Part shown: positions 43,501 through 52,950 of the stretch, piece after piece | Layout of the letters: every line of letters starts with the position of its first letter | Position numbering within the stretch: the first letter of the stretch is position 1 | Origin: Bradyrhizobium valentinum | GTDB taxonomy: Bacteria; Pseudomonadota; Alphaproteobacteria; Rhizobiales; Xanthobacteraceae | Direction: 5' to 3' | Length of the DNA: 64,000 nt | Assembly: GCF_001440405.1 (NCBI RefSeq) | Contig: NZ_LLXX01000161.1 | Coordinates: forward strand, 1-64,000 | Position numbers and translations under genes: made by a program | The notes under the pieces: model-generated | What the model saw: only the letters and a program-made list of their open reading frames with translations | The model's database searches: none | What the model was told of the DNA's origin: nothing

Positions 43501-45949
43501 TGGCAAAGATCCTGATCAGGCTGGCGGGCTGCATGCGCGCCAGCCTGATGACGGGGAGCGCGGCTGCCGCAAGTGCGGCCGCCATCGCGACGCCTGCGAG
43601 CCACAGCAATTGCGTCGGGAAGACGTGAAACGGCAGCCGCCAGCCGAACGCCTTGACGTTGACGACCGCGAGCAGACACCACGCGACAAGCAGACCGAGC
43701 GGAAGCGCGAAAATGGTGGTGATCAGCGCCACCGACATCGTCTTGAGAAGTTCGATGACCGCCAGCCGCCGCCGCGTGATGCCGAGCGCCCATAGCGGCG
43801 CCAGTTGCGGCAGGCGGGAATTGGCAAGCGTCAGCAGGCTGGTCAACAGCGCGACGCCGGCAACGCCAAGCGTGAAGGCGTTCAGCGCGGCGGTCACCGC
43901 AAAGGTGCGGTTGAAGATCCGCGTCGATTCCGCCTTCATCGTCGCCTGATCGGCGACATTGCGATTATCGAGAGCGAACTTTTCCTGCAGCGCCGAGATC
44001 AGCGTCGGGATCTTTTCTGAAGCGACCCGCAATCCCATGCGCGTCAGCGGGATTTCCGGATAGCGCCGGGTCAGCGCGGCGAAGTTCACCGCGATCTGGC
44101 CCTTGGGGTTGCCGTAATCGGCATAGATGCCGACCACGTTGAGCGTCCAGTTTCCGCCCGACGCCGGCACCTCGATGCGGTCGCCGACCGCGAGGTGCAG
44201 GCGCCGCGCCAGTTGTTCGCTGACGAGCGCCGCGTCGCCCGGACGAAGCTTGTTCCAGGCATCCTCAGTCGATTGCAGCAGCGGCCAGTTGTCGCGATAG
44301 GTGGCATGATCAGGTAGGCCCAGTACCTCGATCGGCGCGCCCGCCAATTGCGTATCGGCACGGCCGCCGGGCAGGATCGCCTTGACCTCGGGGCGCTCGC
44401 GCAGCCATGCCTTGATCTCGGTCGCCTGTGCGTCGTTGGCGGCGTTGACATAGACGTCCGCCGCCAGCCGACCGTCGAGCCAGACCAGGAAGGTGCGGCT
44501 GAAACTCTCGACCATGGTGGAGACGCCGACATTCACGGCAAGCGCAAGCAACAGCGCCATCAGCGCGAGCGACAATCCCGATAATTGCTGGCGGCTGTCG
44601 GCCCAGAACCAGATGCCGACCGGCTGTCTTGCATAGTGCTGACCAAGCGAAAGCATGAGCTCCAGAAACGTCGGCAGGATCAGCGCCGCGCCGAGCATCA
44701 GCGCCGCGAGCACGGCAAAACCCGAAAGCAGGGAATCGCCAAACAACAGAAAGGCGCCAGCTGCGGCGAATGCCGCGAACGCCAGCGCGCTCTGATAGGT
44801 CAGCCAGCGCCTCTGCGCCTGTTGCCAGGCGAAAGGCTGGGCGGTGGCGAGCAGCGGCAGCCGCAGCGCCTTGGTCAGGCTGGCGGCCGCCGCGGCGAGC
44901 GCGCCGAGAATACTGATGGCGATGCCCGCGAACCACCATTGCGGCTTCAGCGTCAGGTGTCCCGGAATCTGCGCGCCGTAGAGCCCGCGCAGGGAGGCTG
45001 CGACATCCGGCAACAATGCCGCGGCGATGAAATAGCCGCACGCCAGTCCAAGCAACCCGGCGACCAGCGCCAGCGACACCAGTTCGGCCACCAGCACGAC
45101 GTTGAGCATCCGCGCCGAGACGCCGCAGGCGCGGAGCGTGCGCAATACCGGCAGGCGTTGCTCGAATGCAAGCCCGATCGCCGAATTGACGATGAACAGG
45201 CCGACAACGAATGACAACAGCCCGAAGGCGGTCAGGTTCAGGTGAAAACTGTCGGTCAGGCGTTCGAGGTCGGTCTCCGCATCGGGTTCGATCAAGCGAA
45301 GCTTGTCGCCGGTAATGCTTTCGAGCGATGCGCGCTTGCCCGCCGTCTTGCCGATCAGGAGGCGCGAGAGCTGATCCGGCATTTTCAGGAGATTTTGCGC
45401 GATGCCGATGTCGACGACCAGCACGCCGGGCACCAGGTTCGGCTGCACGCGAAGCGGCGGCAGCAATGCGTCATTGGCCTGCGGGCGCGCGCCCTCCGCT
45501 AGCTTGAGATCGGAAAGCGTTTCCGGCGCCACCAGCATTTCGCCCGGCGGCGTCATGAAGGATTGCAGATTGGCCTTGCCGATCGTGGGCGCGTTGCCGA
45601 CTTCCGCGGGCAGCGTCACTGGCTCGATCCCCAATAGGCGGAACGATCGCCCTTCGATCTGGATGCGGCCCTCAATCACCGGCGAAACAGGCCAGCCGGC
45701 ACGGCGCAAGTCGACAAAGAGTTGTTGTGGAAAGCTTACGCCGCTATTGGCGACCAGCATGGCGGTGCGCGTGCCGCCAAAGGTGGCGGCGGCGCGATCG
45801 TAGGAGTTGCGCGCCTGCTGATTGAGCGCCTGCACGCCGCTCCACAGCGCGGTCGCCGAGATCAATCCGATAAGCAAAGTCGCAAGCTGCATCGGATGCC
45901 GCCGCCAATGGCTCAGCAGCACGGCCAGCGTCCACAGCGCGCGTTTCAC
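43490..45949 (-). CDS. FtsX-like ABC transporter permease (two-repeat type)
   Basis: 819 residues from a GTG at 45949 that overlaps the ATPase stop (GTGA). N-terminal helix (LATLLIGLISATALWSGVQA), a large periplasmic domain to about residue 240, a block of membrane helices (LLSFVVGLFIVNSAIGLAFEQR onward), a second periplasmic domain, and a C-terminal FtsX block. This is the long DUF214/YbbP-like arrangement rather than short LolC/E. Such permeases move lipids or transmit force to periplasmic partners; the AttH-like protein encoded immediately downstream is the natural partner. Confidence 0.9.
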   Translation of the reverse strand: MKRALWTLAVLLSHWRRHPMQLATLLIGLISATALWSGVQALNQQARNSYDRAAATFGGTRTAMLVANSGVSFPQQLFVDLRRAGWPVSPVIEGRIQIEGRSFRLLGIEPVTLPAEVGNAPTIGKANLQSFMTPPGEMLVAPETLSDLKLAEGARPQANDALLPPLRVQPNLVPGVLVVDIGIAQNLLKMPDQLSRLLIGKTAGKRASLESITGDKLRLIEPDAETDLERLTDSFHLNLTAFGLLSFVVGLFIVNSAIGLAFEQRLPVLRTLRACGVSARMLNVVLVAELVSLALVAGLLGLACGYFIAAALLPDVAASLRGLYGAQIPGHLTLKPQWWFAGIAISILGALAAAAASLTKALRLPLLATAQPFAWQQAQRRWLTYQSALAFAAFAAAGAFLLFGDSLLSGFAVLAALMLGAALILPTFLELMLSLGQHYARQPVGIWFWADSRQQLSGLSLALMALLLALAVNVGVSTMVESFSRTFLVWLDGRLAADVYVNAANDAQATEIKAWLRERPEVKAILPGGRADTQLAGAPIEVLGLPDHATYRDNWPLLQSTEDAWNKLRPGDAALVSEQLARRLHLAVGDRIEVPASGGNWTLNVVGIYADYGNPKGQIAVNFAALTRRYPEIPLTRMGLRVASEKIPTLISALQEKFALDNRNVADQATMKAESTRIFNRTFAVTAALNAFTLGVAGVALLTSLLTLANSRLPQLAPLWALGITRRRLAVIELLKTMSVALITTIFALPLGLLVAWCLLAVVNVKAFGWRLPFHVFPTQLLWLAGVAMAAALAAAALPVIRLARMQPASLIRIFANER

Positions 45950-46632
45950 GCGATCACCCCGGCATGGAGGTTAACCTGCCGGTCGAGGGTTACGGCCAGC
46001 CTTACGCTGTGGGTCACCATCAGAAACCCGCAGCCGCTGCGCGTCACCAGATCGCGCGCCAGCGCCAGCACCTCGTCGGCGGTGTCCTCGTCGAGATTGC
46101 CGGTCGGCTCGTCTGCGAGCAGCAGCAGCGGCTTCACTGCCAATGCCCGGCCGATCGCAACGCGCTGCTGCTGGCCGCCGGACAGTTGTTCGGGATAGCG
46201 TTTCAGGAAGTTGCCGAGCCCGAGCCGCTCCACCAGCTCGTGGTGCCAGGCCGGATCGTGACGGCCGGCGATGCGCGACTGGAAGACGAGGTTGTCCTCC
46301 ACCGTGAGGCTCGGGATCAGGTTGAATTGCTGAAACACCAGGCCGAGCCGGTCGCGGCGCAATTCCGCCCGGGCAGCATCGTTAAGTTCGCAGACCTGTG
46401 CGTCGGCCAGCCTGATCTCGCCGTCATCGGCTGCGTCGAGGCCCGCGATCAGGTGCAAAAGCGTGCTTTTGCCACTGCCGGATTCACCTGTCAGCGCGAC
46501 GCTCTCGCCCGCGGCGACCGTCAGGTTCACCCCGCGCAGCACCGCGACCTTTTCACCGGCTGTGCGGTAGCTCTTGGTCAGGCCAGTCACGTGAAGCACC
46601 TGTCCGGTCACACTGGGACTGCCGTTGGTCAT
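45946..46632 (-). CDS. ABC transporter ATP-binding protein (LolD/MacB-type)
   Basis: 228 residues from the ATG at 46632 (MTNGSPSVTGQVLHV); a longer start at 46689 cannot be excluded. Walker A GESGSGKST, Q-loop FQQFNLIPSLTVEDN, signature LSGGQQQR, Walker B LLLADEPTGNLD and H-loop MVTHS are intact; PTGNLDEDTADEV is typical of the LolD/FtsE/MacB class, which pairs with FtsX-like permeases. First gene of the unit ATPase-permease-AttH-MAPEG. Confidence 0.93.
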   Translation of the reverse strand: MTNGSPSVTGQVLHVTGLTKSYRTAGEKVAVLRGVNLTVAAGESVALTGESGSGKSTLLHLIAGLDAADDGEIRLADAQVCELNDAARAELRRDRLGLVFQQFNLIPSLTVEDNLVFQSRIAGRHDPAWHHELVERLGLGNFLKRYPEQLSGGQQQRVAIGRALAVKPLLLLADEPTGNLDEDTADEVLALARDLVTRSGCGFLMVTHSVRLAVTLDRQVNLHAGVIA

Positions 46633-46894
46633 GCGCGACGATGGACCGATCTGACCATGAAAATCCCCTGACGTGATGGCATGCAACATATCAGGGCGGA
46701 CGCCCCGGATCACGACCTCAATTCGCGCCGCGACGTGATCGTGATCCGGTTATGGCGTGCGTCTGTCGTAGCAGCCGGCAGTTGCGGAGCGGAGGCCTTG
46801 CGGAAAAATCCCGGTTGCCTTGCCTGTAAGCCCCCTTGTACCATTGGAACCGGCCGATCCTACAGAGCCAGCAAAGACAAACGGGGAAGCAGCC

Positions 46895-48181
46895 ATGACC
46901 GCGCAACCGACGCCCAAGGGGACGCCCAAGGGCGCTTGGAAAATCACCTTCCTGCTGTTTCTGTTCATGCTGGTGAACTTTGCCGACAAGATCGTGGTCG
47001 GTCTCGCCGGCGCTCCGATCATGGACGAGTTGAAACTTTCGCCGGAGCAGTTCGGCTTCCTCGGCTCCTCGTTCTTCTTCCTGTTTTCGATCTCGGCCAT
47101 CGTCGTCGGCTTCATCGTCAATCGCATCGACACCCGCTGGGTGCTGCTGGCGATGGCGGTGATCTGGTCGGTGGCGCAGTTTCCGATGGTCGGCACCGTT
47201 GGTTTCACGACGCTCGTGATCTGCCGCATCATTCTCGGCGCCGGCGAGGGGCCGGCGTTCGCCGTGGCGGCGCATGCCGTCTACAAATGGTTTCCCGACG
47301 AGAAGCGAACGCTGCCGACTGCCATTCTCTCGCAAGGCTCGGCTTTCGGCGTTATCCTCGCCGTGCCGGCGCTGAACTGGATCATCGTCAATCATAGCTG
47401 GCACTACGCCTTTGGCGCGCTCGGCGTGGTCGGCCTGATGTGGGTGGCGGCGTGGCTGGTGATGGGCAAGGAAGGACCGTTGGTACAGACGGTCGCGATG
47501 GCCGCAGCCGATCCGCACGTTCCCTATTTCCAGCTTCTGACTTCGCGGACGTTCATCGGCTGCTGCGCGGCGACCTTCGGCGCCTATTGGGCGCTGTCGC
47601 TCGGGTTGACCTGGTTCACGCCCTTCATCGTCAAGGGGCTCGGCTTCTCGCAAAAGGATGCAGGCTGGGTTTCGGTGCTGCCTTGGGTGTTCGGCGCCAC
47701 GATCGTGCTGCTGACGGGTTGGATTTCGCAGGTGATGCTGACGCGTGGATACACCACGCGCGGCGCTCGCGGCGTGCTCGGGTCGGTGCCCTTGATCGTC
47801 GGCGGGCTGATCCTCGCGGTACTGCCGTACGTCAACGGCGCGGGATGGCAGATCGCATTCCTCGTGGTCGGCTCCGGGCTCTGCGGCTCGATCTATGTCG
47901 TCTGTCCGCCGATGCTCGGCGAATTCACGCCGGTGCAGCAGCGAGGCGCCGTGCTCGCGATCTATGGCGCGATCTATACGCTGGCGGGAATGATCGCGCC
48001 GTTCGTGATGGGCGCCGTGATCCAGAATGCGGCGGTGCCGCTCGACGGCTACATGACCGGGTTCACCATCAACGCCGTGATCATGGCGGCGTCGGGCCTG
48101 CTCGGGCTGTTGCTGCTCTGGCCGAATTCCGAGCGCAAAAGGTTGATCGCCCAGGTGGCCGCGCAGCCGAAATTTGCGTGA
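46895..48181 (+). CDS. MFS transporter (anion:cation symporter-like)
   Basis: 428 residues from the ATG at 46895, with GGGGAAG upstream. Twelve hydrophobic segments; the first carries the family-typical LVNFADKIVVGLAGAPIMDEL. The loop after helix 2 has VNRIDTRWVLLAMAVIWS, and helix 4 has CRIILGAGEGPAFAVAAHAVYKWFP, a pattern shared with hexuronate/aromatic acid-type ACS transporters. Probably imports an organic anion. Divergent from the ABC unit and convergent with the D-aminoacylase-like gene, which might process the imported compound. Confidence 0.88.
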   Translation: MTAQPTPKGTPKGAWKITFLLFLFMLVNFADKIVVGLAGAPIMDELKLSPEQFGFLGSSFFFLFSISAIVVGFIVNRIDTRWVLLAMAVIWSVAQFPMVGTVGFTTLVICRIILGAGEGPAFAVAAHAVYKWFPDEKRTLPTAILSQGSAFGVILAVPALNWIIVNHSWHYAFGALGVVGLMWVAAWLVMGKEGPLVQTVAMAAADPHVPYFQLLTSRTFIGCCAATFGAYWALSLGLTWFTPFIVKGLGFSQKDAGWVSVLPWVFGATIVLLTGWISQVMLTRGYTTRGARGVLGSVPLIVGGLILAVLPYVNGAGWQIAFLVVGSGLCGSIYVVCPPMLGEFTPVQQRGAVLAIYGAIYTLAGMIAPFVMGAVIQNAAVPLDGYMTGFTINAVIMAASGLLGLLLLWPNSERKRLIAQVAAQPKFA

Positions 48182-48202
48182 GGGTTGGAGCAACAACCCT
48201 CT

Positions 48203-48324
48203 CGTCGTCCCTGCGCACGCAGGGACCCATAACCACTGGTGTTGATTGTCTTGTGCAAGGCGTCTGCCACATCGTCTAATTCGATGGGCCGCGGCGTATG
48301 GGTCCCTGCGTTCGCAGGGACGAC
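48203..48324. repeat. family A composite palindromic element, copy 6
   Basis: 122 bp. Left arm GTCCCTGCGCACGCAGGGAC (a loop variant) plus CCATAACCACTGG; right arm GCCGCGGCGTATGG plus GTCCCTGCGTTCGCAGGGAC. Between the convergent MFS and amidohydrolase genes. Confidence 0.88.
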
Positions 48325-48341
48325 AGCGGTGTTTGTGTTCG

Positions 48342-50084
48342 CTAACTCGCCGCCGCGTCCATCTGCGGCTTACCGCCCTGCGCGCCGCGCACCAGTTTAC
48401 CTGGGCGCGCGCCGGTGGCCTTGCCGCCGCGCTGCGTCACCACGCCGGAGACGATGGTGGCGTCGTAACCGTCGACCTGCTGCATCAGACGGCGGCCGCC
48501 GACCGGCAGGTCGTAATGCACTTCTGGTGGATGCAGGTGCAGGCGATCGTAGTCGATCACGTTGACGTCGGCCTTGAAGCCAGGGGCGATCACGCCGCGA
48601 TCGTAGAGGCCGACCGAGAGCGCGGTCTTGCGCGACTGCGCCGCCACCACGAACGGGATCGACAGTTTCTCGCCGCGGGTGCGGTCGCGGGTCCAGTGTG
48701 TCAGGAGATAGGTCGGGAAGCTGGCGTCGCAGATGATGCCACAATGCGCGCCGCCATCGGAGAGCCCGGGCACGGCATTAGGATCGCGCAGCATCTCACG
48801 CGTCGCATCGAGATTGCCGTCGGCATAGTTGAGGAATGGCACATAGAGCATGCCGCGGCCTTCGTCCGTCAGCATTGCGTCATAGGCGAGCTCTTCCGGC
48901 TGTTTACCCCGGCGGCGCGCCTGCGCGCCCAGGGCGTTCTCCGGCGGCTGCTCGTAATCCGGCGGGTTTCCGAGCAGATACATCTTGTCGTAGTCCGGCC
49001 GGAAGAACAGCGGATCGTCAGTTGCGGTGGCGTGCTCGCTCAGGATCGCCTTGCGTACATCGGGCTGGCGCAGCCGCGCGAGCCGCTCGGTGAGCGGCAG
49101 ATGCGCAATCGCTTGGTAGCTCGGATGGGTCTGGAACGGGTTGCGCGACAATTCCAGCCCGAGCATCAGCCCAACCGGGCGGGCGGCGATCTGCGCGGTG
49201 ATCGAAAGCCCGCGTGCGGAAGCCTCTCTGATGGTGTCGAGCGTCTGCCGCCAACGCTGCGGCGCTCTGTCGTTCTGCGTGATCGAGAACGATACCGGGA
49301 TCTTCGTGTTCGCCGCCACTCGCAGCATCATCGGCAGATCTTCGTCCATTCCGGAAAGATCGAGCACGAACTGAAAGACGCTACGGCCTTGCGCGTGCAT
49401 GGCAGCAGCGATCGCGGTCAGCTCGTCCTCGCCGGCTTTCAGTGTCGGTGTGAAATCGCCGGTCGATGTGCGATGATTCAATGTGCGCGACGTCGAGAAG
49501 CCGAGCGCGCCTGATCGCACCGCATCAGCAGCCAGTGCTGCCATCGCCTTGTTGTCTTCTGGTGTCGACGGATCGCGCCGCGCGCCGCGTTCGCCCATCA
49601 CGTAAACGCGCAAGGCGGCGTGCGGCAGTTGCGCGCCGATATCCATGTCAAAGCTCCGCTTCGACAGCCACTCCATGTAATCGGGAAAACTTTCCCAGGC
49701 CCAGGGAATGCCGGCGCTCAACACCGGCTCGGGGATGTCCTCGACGCCTTCCATCAACTGGATCAGCCTGATGTGGTCGGCCGGACGGCACGGTGCGAAA
49801 CCAACGCCGCAATTGCCCATGATCGCCGTCGTGACGCCGTTCTGGGACGAGGGCGTGATGTCCTGGCTCCAGGTGACCTGGCCGTCATAATGGGTGTGGA
49901 CGTCGACAAAGCCGGGCGCGACCAGCTTGCCCTTGGCGTCGATCTCTTCCTTGCCCTTCGCGGCGACCTTGCCGACTTCGGTGATGCGGTCGCCGGTGAT
50001 AGCCACATCAGCTTCGAACAATTCGCCGCCCTTTCCATCGGCAACGGTGCCGCCGCGGATCACGAGGTCGGGGGTCGAGGTCAT
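48342..50084 (-). CDS. N-acyl-D-amino-acid deacylase-like amidohydrolase
   Basis: 580 residues from the ATG at 50084 (MTSTPDLVIRGG); an ATG three codons upstream is also possible. Metal-dependent amidohydrolase: VIRGGTVADGKGGELFEADVAI opens the small beta domain, FVDVHTHYDGQ supplies the first two metal-binding His, and PGFKADVNVIDYDRL closes it. D-aminoacylase, dihydropyrimidinase-like and N-acyl-D-glutamate deacylases share this layout. Soluble and cytoplasmic, with no signal peptide. Followed upstream by an MFS gene on the same strand (90-bp gap). Exact substrate unknown. Confidence 0.87.
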   Translation of the reverse strand: MTSTPDLVIRGGTVADGKGGELFEADVAITGDRITEVGKVAAKGKEEIDAKGKLVAPGFVDVHTHYDGQVTWSQDITPSSQNGVTTAIMGNCGVGFAPCRPADHIRLIQLMEGVEDIPEPVLSAGIPWAWESFPDYMEWLSKRSFDMDIGAQLPHAALRVYVMGERGARRDPSTPEDNKAMAALAADAVRSGALGFSTSRTLNHRTSTGDFTPTLKAGEDELTAIAAAMHAQGRSVFQFVLDLSGMDEDLPMMLRVAANTKIPVSFSITQNDRAPQRWRQTLDTIREASARGLSITAQIAARPVGLMLGLELSRNPFQTHPSYQAIAHLPLTERLARLRQPDVRKAILSEHATATDDPLFFRPDYDKMYLLGNPPDYEQPPENALGAQARRRGKQPEELAYDAMLTDEGRGMLYVPFLNYADGNLDATREMLRDPNAVPGLSDGGAHCGIICDASFPTYLLTHWTRDRTRGEKLSIPFVVAAQSRKTALSVGLYDRGVIAPGFKADVNVIDYDRLHLHPPEVHYDLPVGGRRLMQQVDGYDATIVSGVVTQRGGKATGARPGKLVRGAQGGKPQMDAAAS

Positions 50085-50182
50085 GGCTTCCATCCCGGTT
50101 CTGGTTTTTGTTGGCGCATCATCCGACGTCCCCCCGCGCAGTCAACCGCTGGGGATGAGGCTCAGGAATGCGTCACTAGCGT

Positions 50183-51397
50183 TTACGCCTTGCCGGGTTC
50201 CGCCGGCTTGCGGTCGGTCACCAGCGCCAGCAGGACCGTCAGCACCATGAAGGCGACGGACGCACCGAACACCCAATGCGGCAGGCTCTGGTCCATGATC
50301 CAGCCGAACAATAGCGGGCTGAGGATGCCGCTGAAGTTGAAGCCGGTCGAGACGATGCCGAACGCGCGGCCTGCCGCGCCCGCCGGTGCGGCGTTGCGGA
50401 CCAGCATGTCGCGCGAGGGCGCGATGACCCCGCCGAGGAATCCGGCCAGCCCCATGGCGAAAGTCAGAACGACCGACGGCAGGTTGATCGTCGCAATGAT
50501 TGATATGATGACGGCGTTGATGGCAAAGCACGCGGCGGCGACATTGCCGTGGCGCTTGGTGCGGTCGGCGAGATAACCGCCGGCCAGCACGCCGGCCGCG
50601 CTGGCGCCGAGAAAGGCGGTCAGCGCGATATTGGCAGTCGAGAAAGTCACGCCATAGCCGCTCATCAGCGCGACGACGCCGAAATTGCTGATGCCGGCAT
50701 TGGACAGGCCGAGCAGCATGAAGAAGAGCGTCAGCACGATGATGGCCGGCGTCACGATGCTCTGCTGCGGCGCCGGCGCGCCATCGGTCTTGCGATCGGC
50801 CGAACTCGCATCGGGAATGCGGACGGCGATCAATAGCAGCGCCACAACAGGGCCGACAGCGCCGGCCACGATCAGCGCGCCGAGCCCGCCGACAACAGCC
50901 ACCAGCGCGGCCATGATCGCAGGCGCCACCGCGCCGCCTAGGAAGCCTGCAAACGTGTGGACCGAAAACGCACGGCCCATCCGCGCTTCATCCATATGCG
51001 TCGACAGGATCGCATAGTCGCACGGGTGATAGACGCTGTTGGCGAGGCCGAGCAGGGCGGCGCAGACGATCAGCGAAACGTAGCTCAGATGCAGGCCCAG
51101 CATGATCAGCGCCAGGCCGCCGACGGTAAGGCCGATCAGCAGCACTTTTCGCGCGCCGATATGGTCGGCAAGATAGCCGATCGGAGCCTGCGTCAGGCCG
51201 GAGACGACGCCGAACACAGTCAGCGCAAAACCGAGTTCGATATAGCCGACGCCAAGCTGCACCTTCAGGAACGGAAACAGCATCGGCAGCACGAAGAGAT
51301 GGAAATGGCTGACCCAATGCGAGACCGAAATCGCCGCCAGCGTACGCAGCGAAGTGTCCGACTTGGCTTGTTGCGGTGCGGCCAGAATGTCGACCAT
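50183..51397 (-). CDS. MFS transporter
   Basis: 404 residues with 12 predicted membrane helices in two halves. LADHIGARKVLLIGLTVGG after helix 2 is the MFS A-motif, and the second half has LADRTKRHGNVAAACF. The N-terminal ISVSHWVSHFHLFVLPMLFPFL resembles fosmidomycin-resistance/nitrate-type MFS proteins. Direction cannot be read from sequence. It precedes the amidohydrolase gene and probably shares its transcript, so it may move that enzyme's substrate. Confidence 0.88.
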   Translation of the reverse strand: MVDILAAPQQAKSDTSLRTLAAISVSHWVSHFHLFVLPMLFPFLKVQLGVGYIELGFALTVFGVVSGLTQAPIGYLADHIGARKVLLIGLTVGGLALIMLGLHLSYVSLIVCAALLGLANSVYHPCDYAILSTHMDEARMGRAFSVHTFAGFLGGAVAPAIMAALVAVVGGLGALIVAGAVGPVVALLLIAVRIPDASSADRKTDGAPAPQQSIVTPAIIVLTLFFMLLGLSNAGISNFGVVALMSGYGVTFSTANIALTAFLGASAAGVLAGGYLADRTKRHGNVAAACFAINAVIISIIATINLPSVVLTFAMGLAGFLGGVIAPSRDMLVRNAAPAGAAGRAFGIVSTGFNFSGILSPLLFGWIMDQSLPHWVFGASVAFMVLTVLLALVTDRKPAEPGKA

Positions 51398-51431
51398 GTC
51401 AGCTCAAATTCCCGTGTCACTTCCGGCCCGA

Positions 51432-51560
51432 CTGGAGCGTTTTCCAGCGAAGCATGCCCCCGGACTTGATCCGGGTCGGGACCGGTTCGCGTCAAGAAAA
51501 CGCGTCAAATCAAAAATCTAGAGCCCCTTTCCGATTCCATCGGAACGGAAAGGGCTCCAG
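51432..51560. repeat. family H palindromic element, copy 2
   Basis: Reverse complement of the element in the opp operon: CTGGAGCGTTTTCCAGCGAAG, ACCGGTTCGCGTCAAGAAAA, CGCGTCAAATCAAAAATCTA, then the stem block CTTTCCGATTCCATCGGAAC. Compared with copy 1 it has an added CCCCGGACTTGATCCGGG palindrome. It lies in the 299-bp divergent gap between the MFS and ATP-grasp genes; nothing else is recognised in that gap. Confidence 0.75.
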
Positions 51561-51696
51561 GCAGCGGCGAAAATATAGTCCGGCCGTCATTTGTCCATGA
51601 ATACCGCTGCATGGCTGCCCCGGCGGAGGGCAGGGACACGCCAATTGCATCATTAAATCGGGAGACAAAGGCGGCCCGGCGCGGCAATGATCCGGC

Positions 51697-52950
51697 ATGC
51701 CTGATGCCGCCAGATCGCTCCGGGTGCTCGTCTCCGAAGGTTCCTCTACCTCGGGGCGGGAGGCGATTACGATTCTGGGTCTCGCCGGCCATCACATCGA
51801 GGTCTGCGATCCCTCGCCGTGGTGCCTTTCGCGGTTCTCGGGCTTCGTCCGGAAGTTTCATCGTTGCCCCGGATTGCGGGGTGACCCCGCCGCTTATCTG
51901 GCGTTCATCGAGCAGCGACTGGCCGACGGGAAATTCGATGTTCTGCTGCCGACGCATGAGCAGGGATTTTTATTTGCCCGGGCGAAGCAGCGTATCGAAG
52001 GCCGTGCCGGTCTGGCGCTGCCGGGCTTCGAGAGCTACCGCACGGCGCACAGCAAGGCCGGCTTCAGCCGGCTGCTCGATCGGTTGGGACTGCCGCAGCC
52101 GCCGACGCAAATCGTGACGTCGGCGCAGCAATTGCGTGAAGTGGTCCGACTTCCTGCCGTCATCAAAACTTCGGTCGGCACCGCGAGCCGCGGCATCTGG
52201 TTCATGCGCAATGCCGACGATCTCGAAAGCGCGGTGCACGATCTCGGCACCCGCGATGCATTTGCTGACGAGATTTTGGTGCAAGACCTTGTCGCGGGCA
52301 CGACCGAGAAGGCGCAGTCGGTATTTTGCCGCGGGCAAATGATCGGCTTTCACGCCTATCGGCAGGTGATGGTCGGCGTGGGCGGCGGCGAGGCGATCAA
52401 GCAAAGCGTGAAGCGGCCTGCCGTTCGCGCTCATCTCGAAAAGGTCGGACAGGCGCTCGATTGGCACGGTGCGTTGTCGATCGACTACATCATGCCCTAT
52501 GATGGTGGCGCGCCGTTGCTGATCGATTGTAATCCGCGTTTGGTCGAGCCGATGAACGCGTATCGCGCCGGTGTCGATCTGGTCGGGCTCTTGCTTTTGC
52601 TCTCGCTGGGCGAGACGCCGGCGGCGCTGCCCGAGGGACGCGAGGGCGTGCTCACGCATCTGGCGATGCAGGCGCTGCTCGGGTGCGCGGCGCGTGGCGG
52701 TACGCGGTCCGACATTCTCAGGGAATGCCGATGCCTCGCAGCAGTCAGCGGGCCTTATGCCGGCAGCACGGAAGAACTCACGCCGGTGAAAGCGGACTGG
52801 ATCAGCGTCGTGCCGCTTGCGGTAACGGCCGCAGTACTGCTGGCCTCGCCGGAGTCAGCACTCAAACTCGCGCGCGGCGGCTTTGGCGCGCATCTGCTCG
52901 ATCTCCGGAGTATCCGGATGATTGAGGGTGAAGATTTTGGTCAAACATAG
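51697..52950 (+). CDS. ATP-grasp domain protein (carboxylate-amine ligase-like)
   Basis: 417 residues. The N-terminal domain (LRVLVSEGSSTSGREAITIL, FDVLLPTHEQGFLFA) is followed by an ATP-grasp fold: the lid/Lys segment LPAVIKTSVGTASRGIWFM, ILVQDLVAGTTEKAQSVF, and the metal-binding end LLIDCNPRLVEPMNAYRAG. This resembles carbamoyl-phosphate-synthase-like or peptide/ester ligases of the CarB/PylC class. The substrate pair is unknown and there is no operon partner: it is divergent from an MFS gene and converges on a small gene. The C-terminus (about 120 residues) is hydrophobic-amphipathic and not recognised. Confidence 0.82.
   Translation: MPDAARSLRVLVSEGSSTSGREAITILGLAGHHIEVCDPSPWCLSRFSGFVRKFHRCPGLRGDPAAYLAFIEQRLADGKFDVLLPTHEQGFLFARAKQRIEGRAGLALPGFESYRTAHSKAGFSRLLDRLGLPQPPTQIVTSAQQLREVVRLPAVIKTSVGTASRGIWFMRNADDLESAVHDLGTRDAFADEILVQDLVAGTTEKAQSVFCRGQMIGFHAYRQVMVGVGGGEAIKQSVKRPAVRAHLEKVGQALDWHGALSIDYIMPYDGGAPLLIDCNPRLVEPMNAYRAGVDLVGLLLLLSLGETPAALPEGREGVLTHLAMQALLGCAARGGTRSDILRECRCLAAVSGPYAGSTEELTPVKADWISVVPLAVTAAVLLASPESALKLARGGFGAHLLDLRSIRMIEGEDFGQT

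Noticed and set aside
46718..48196. A 492-residue open frame antisense to the MFS gene
   Set aside because: It lies wholly opposite a clear 12-helix transporter, has a composition of His/Arg/Asp typical of high-GC antisense frames, and shows no domain or ribosome-binding site.
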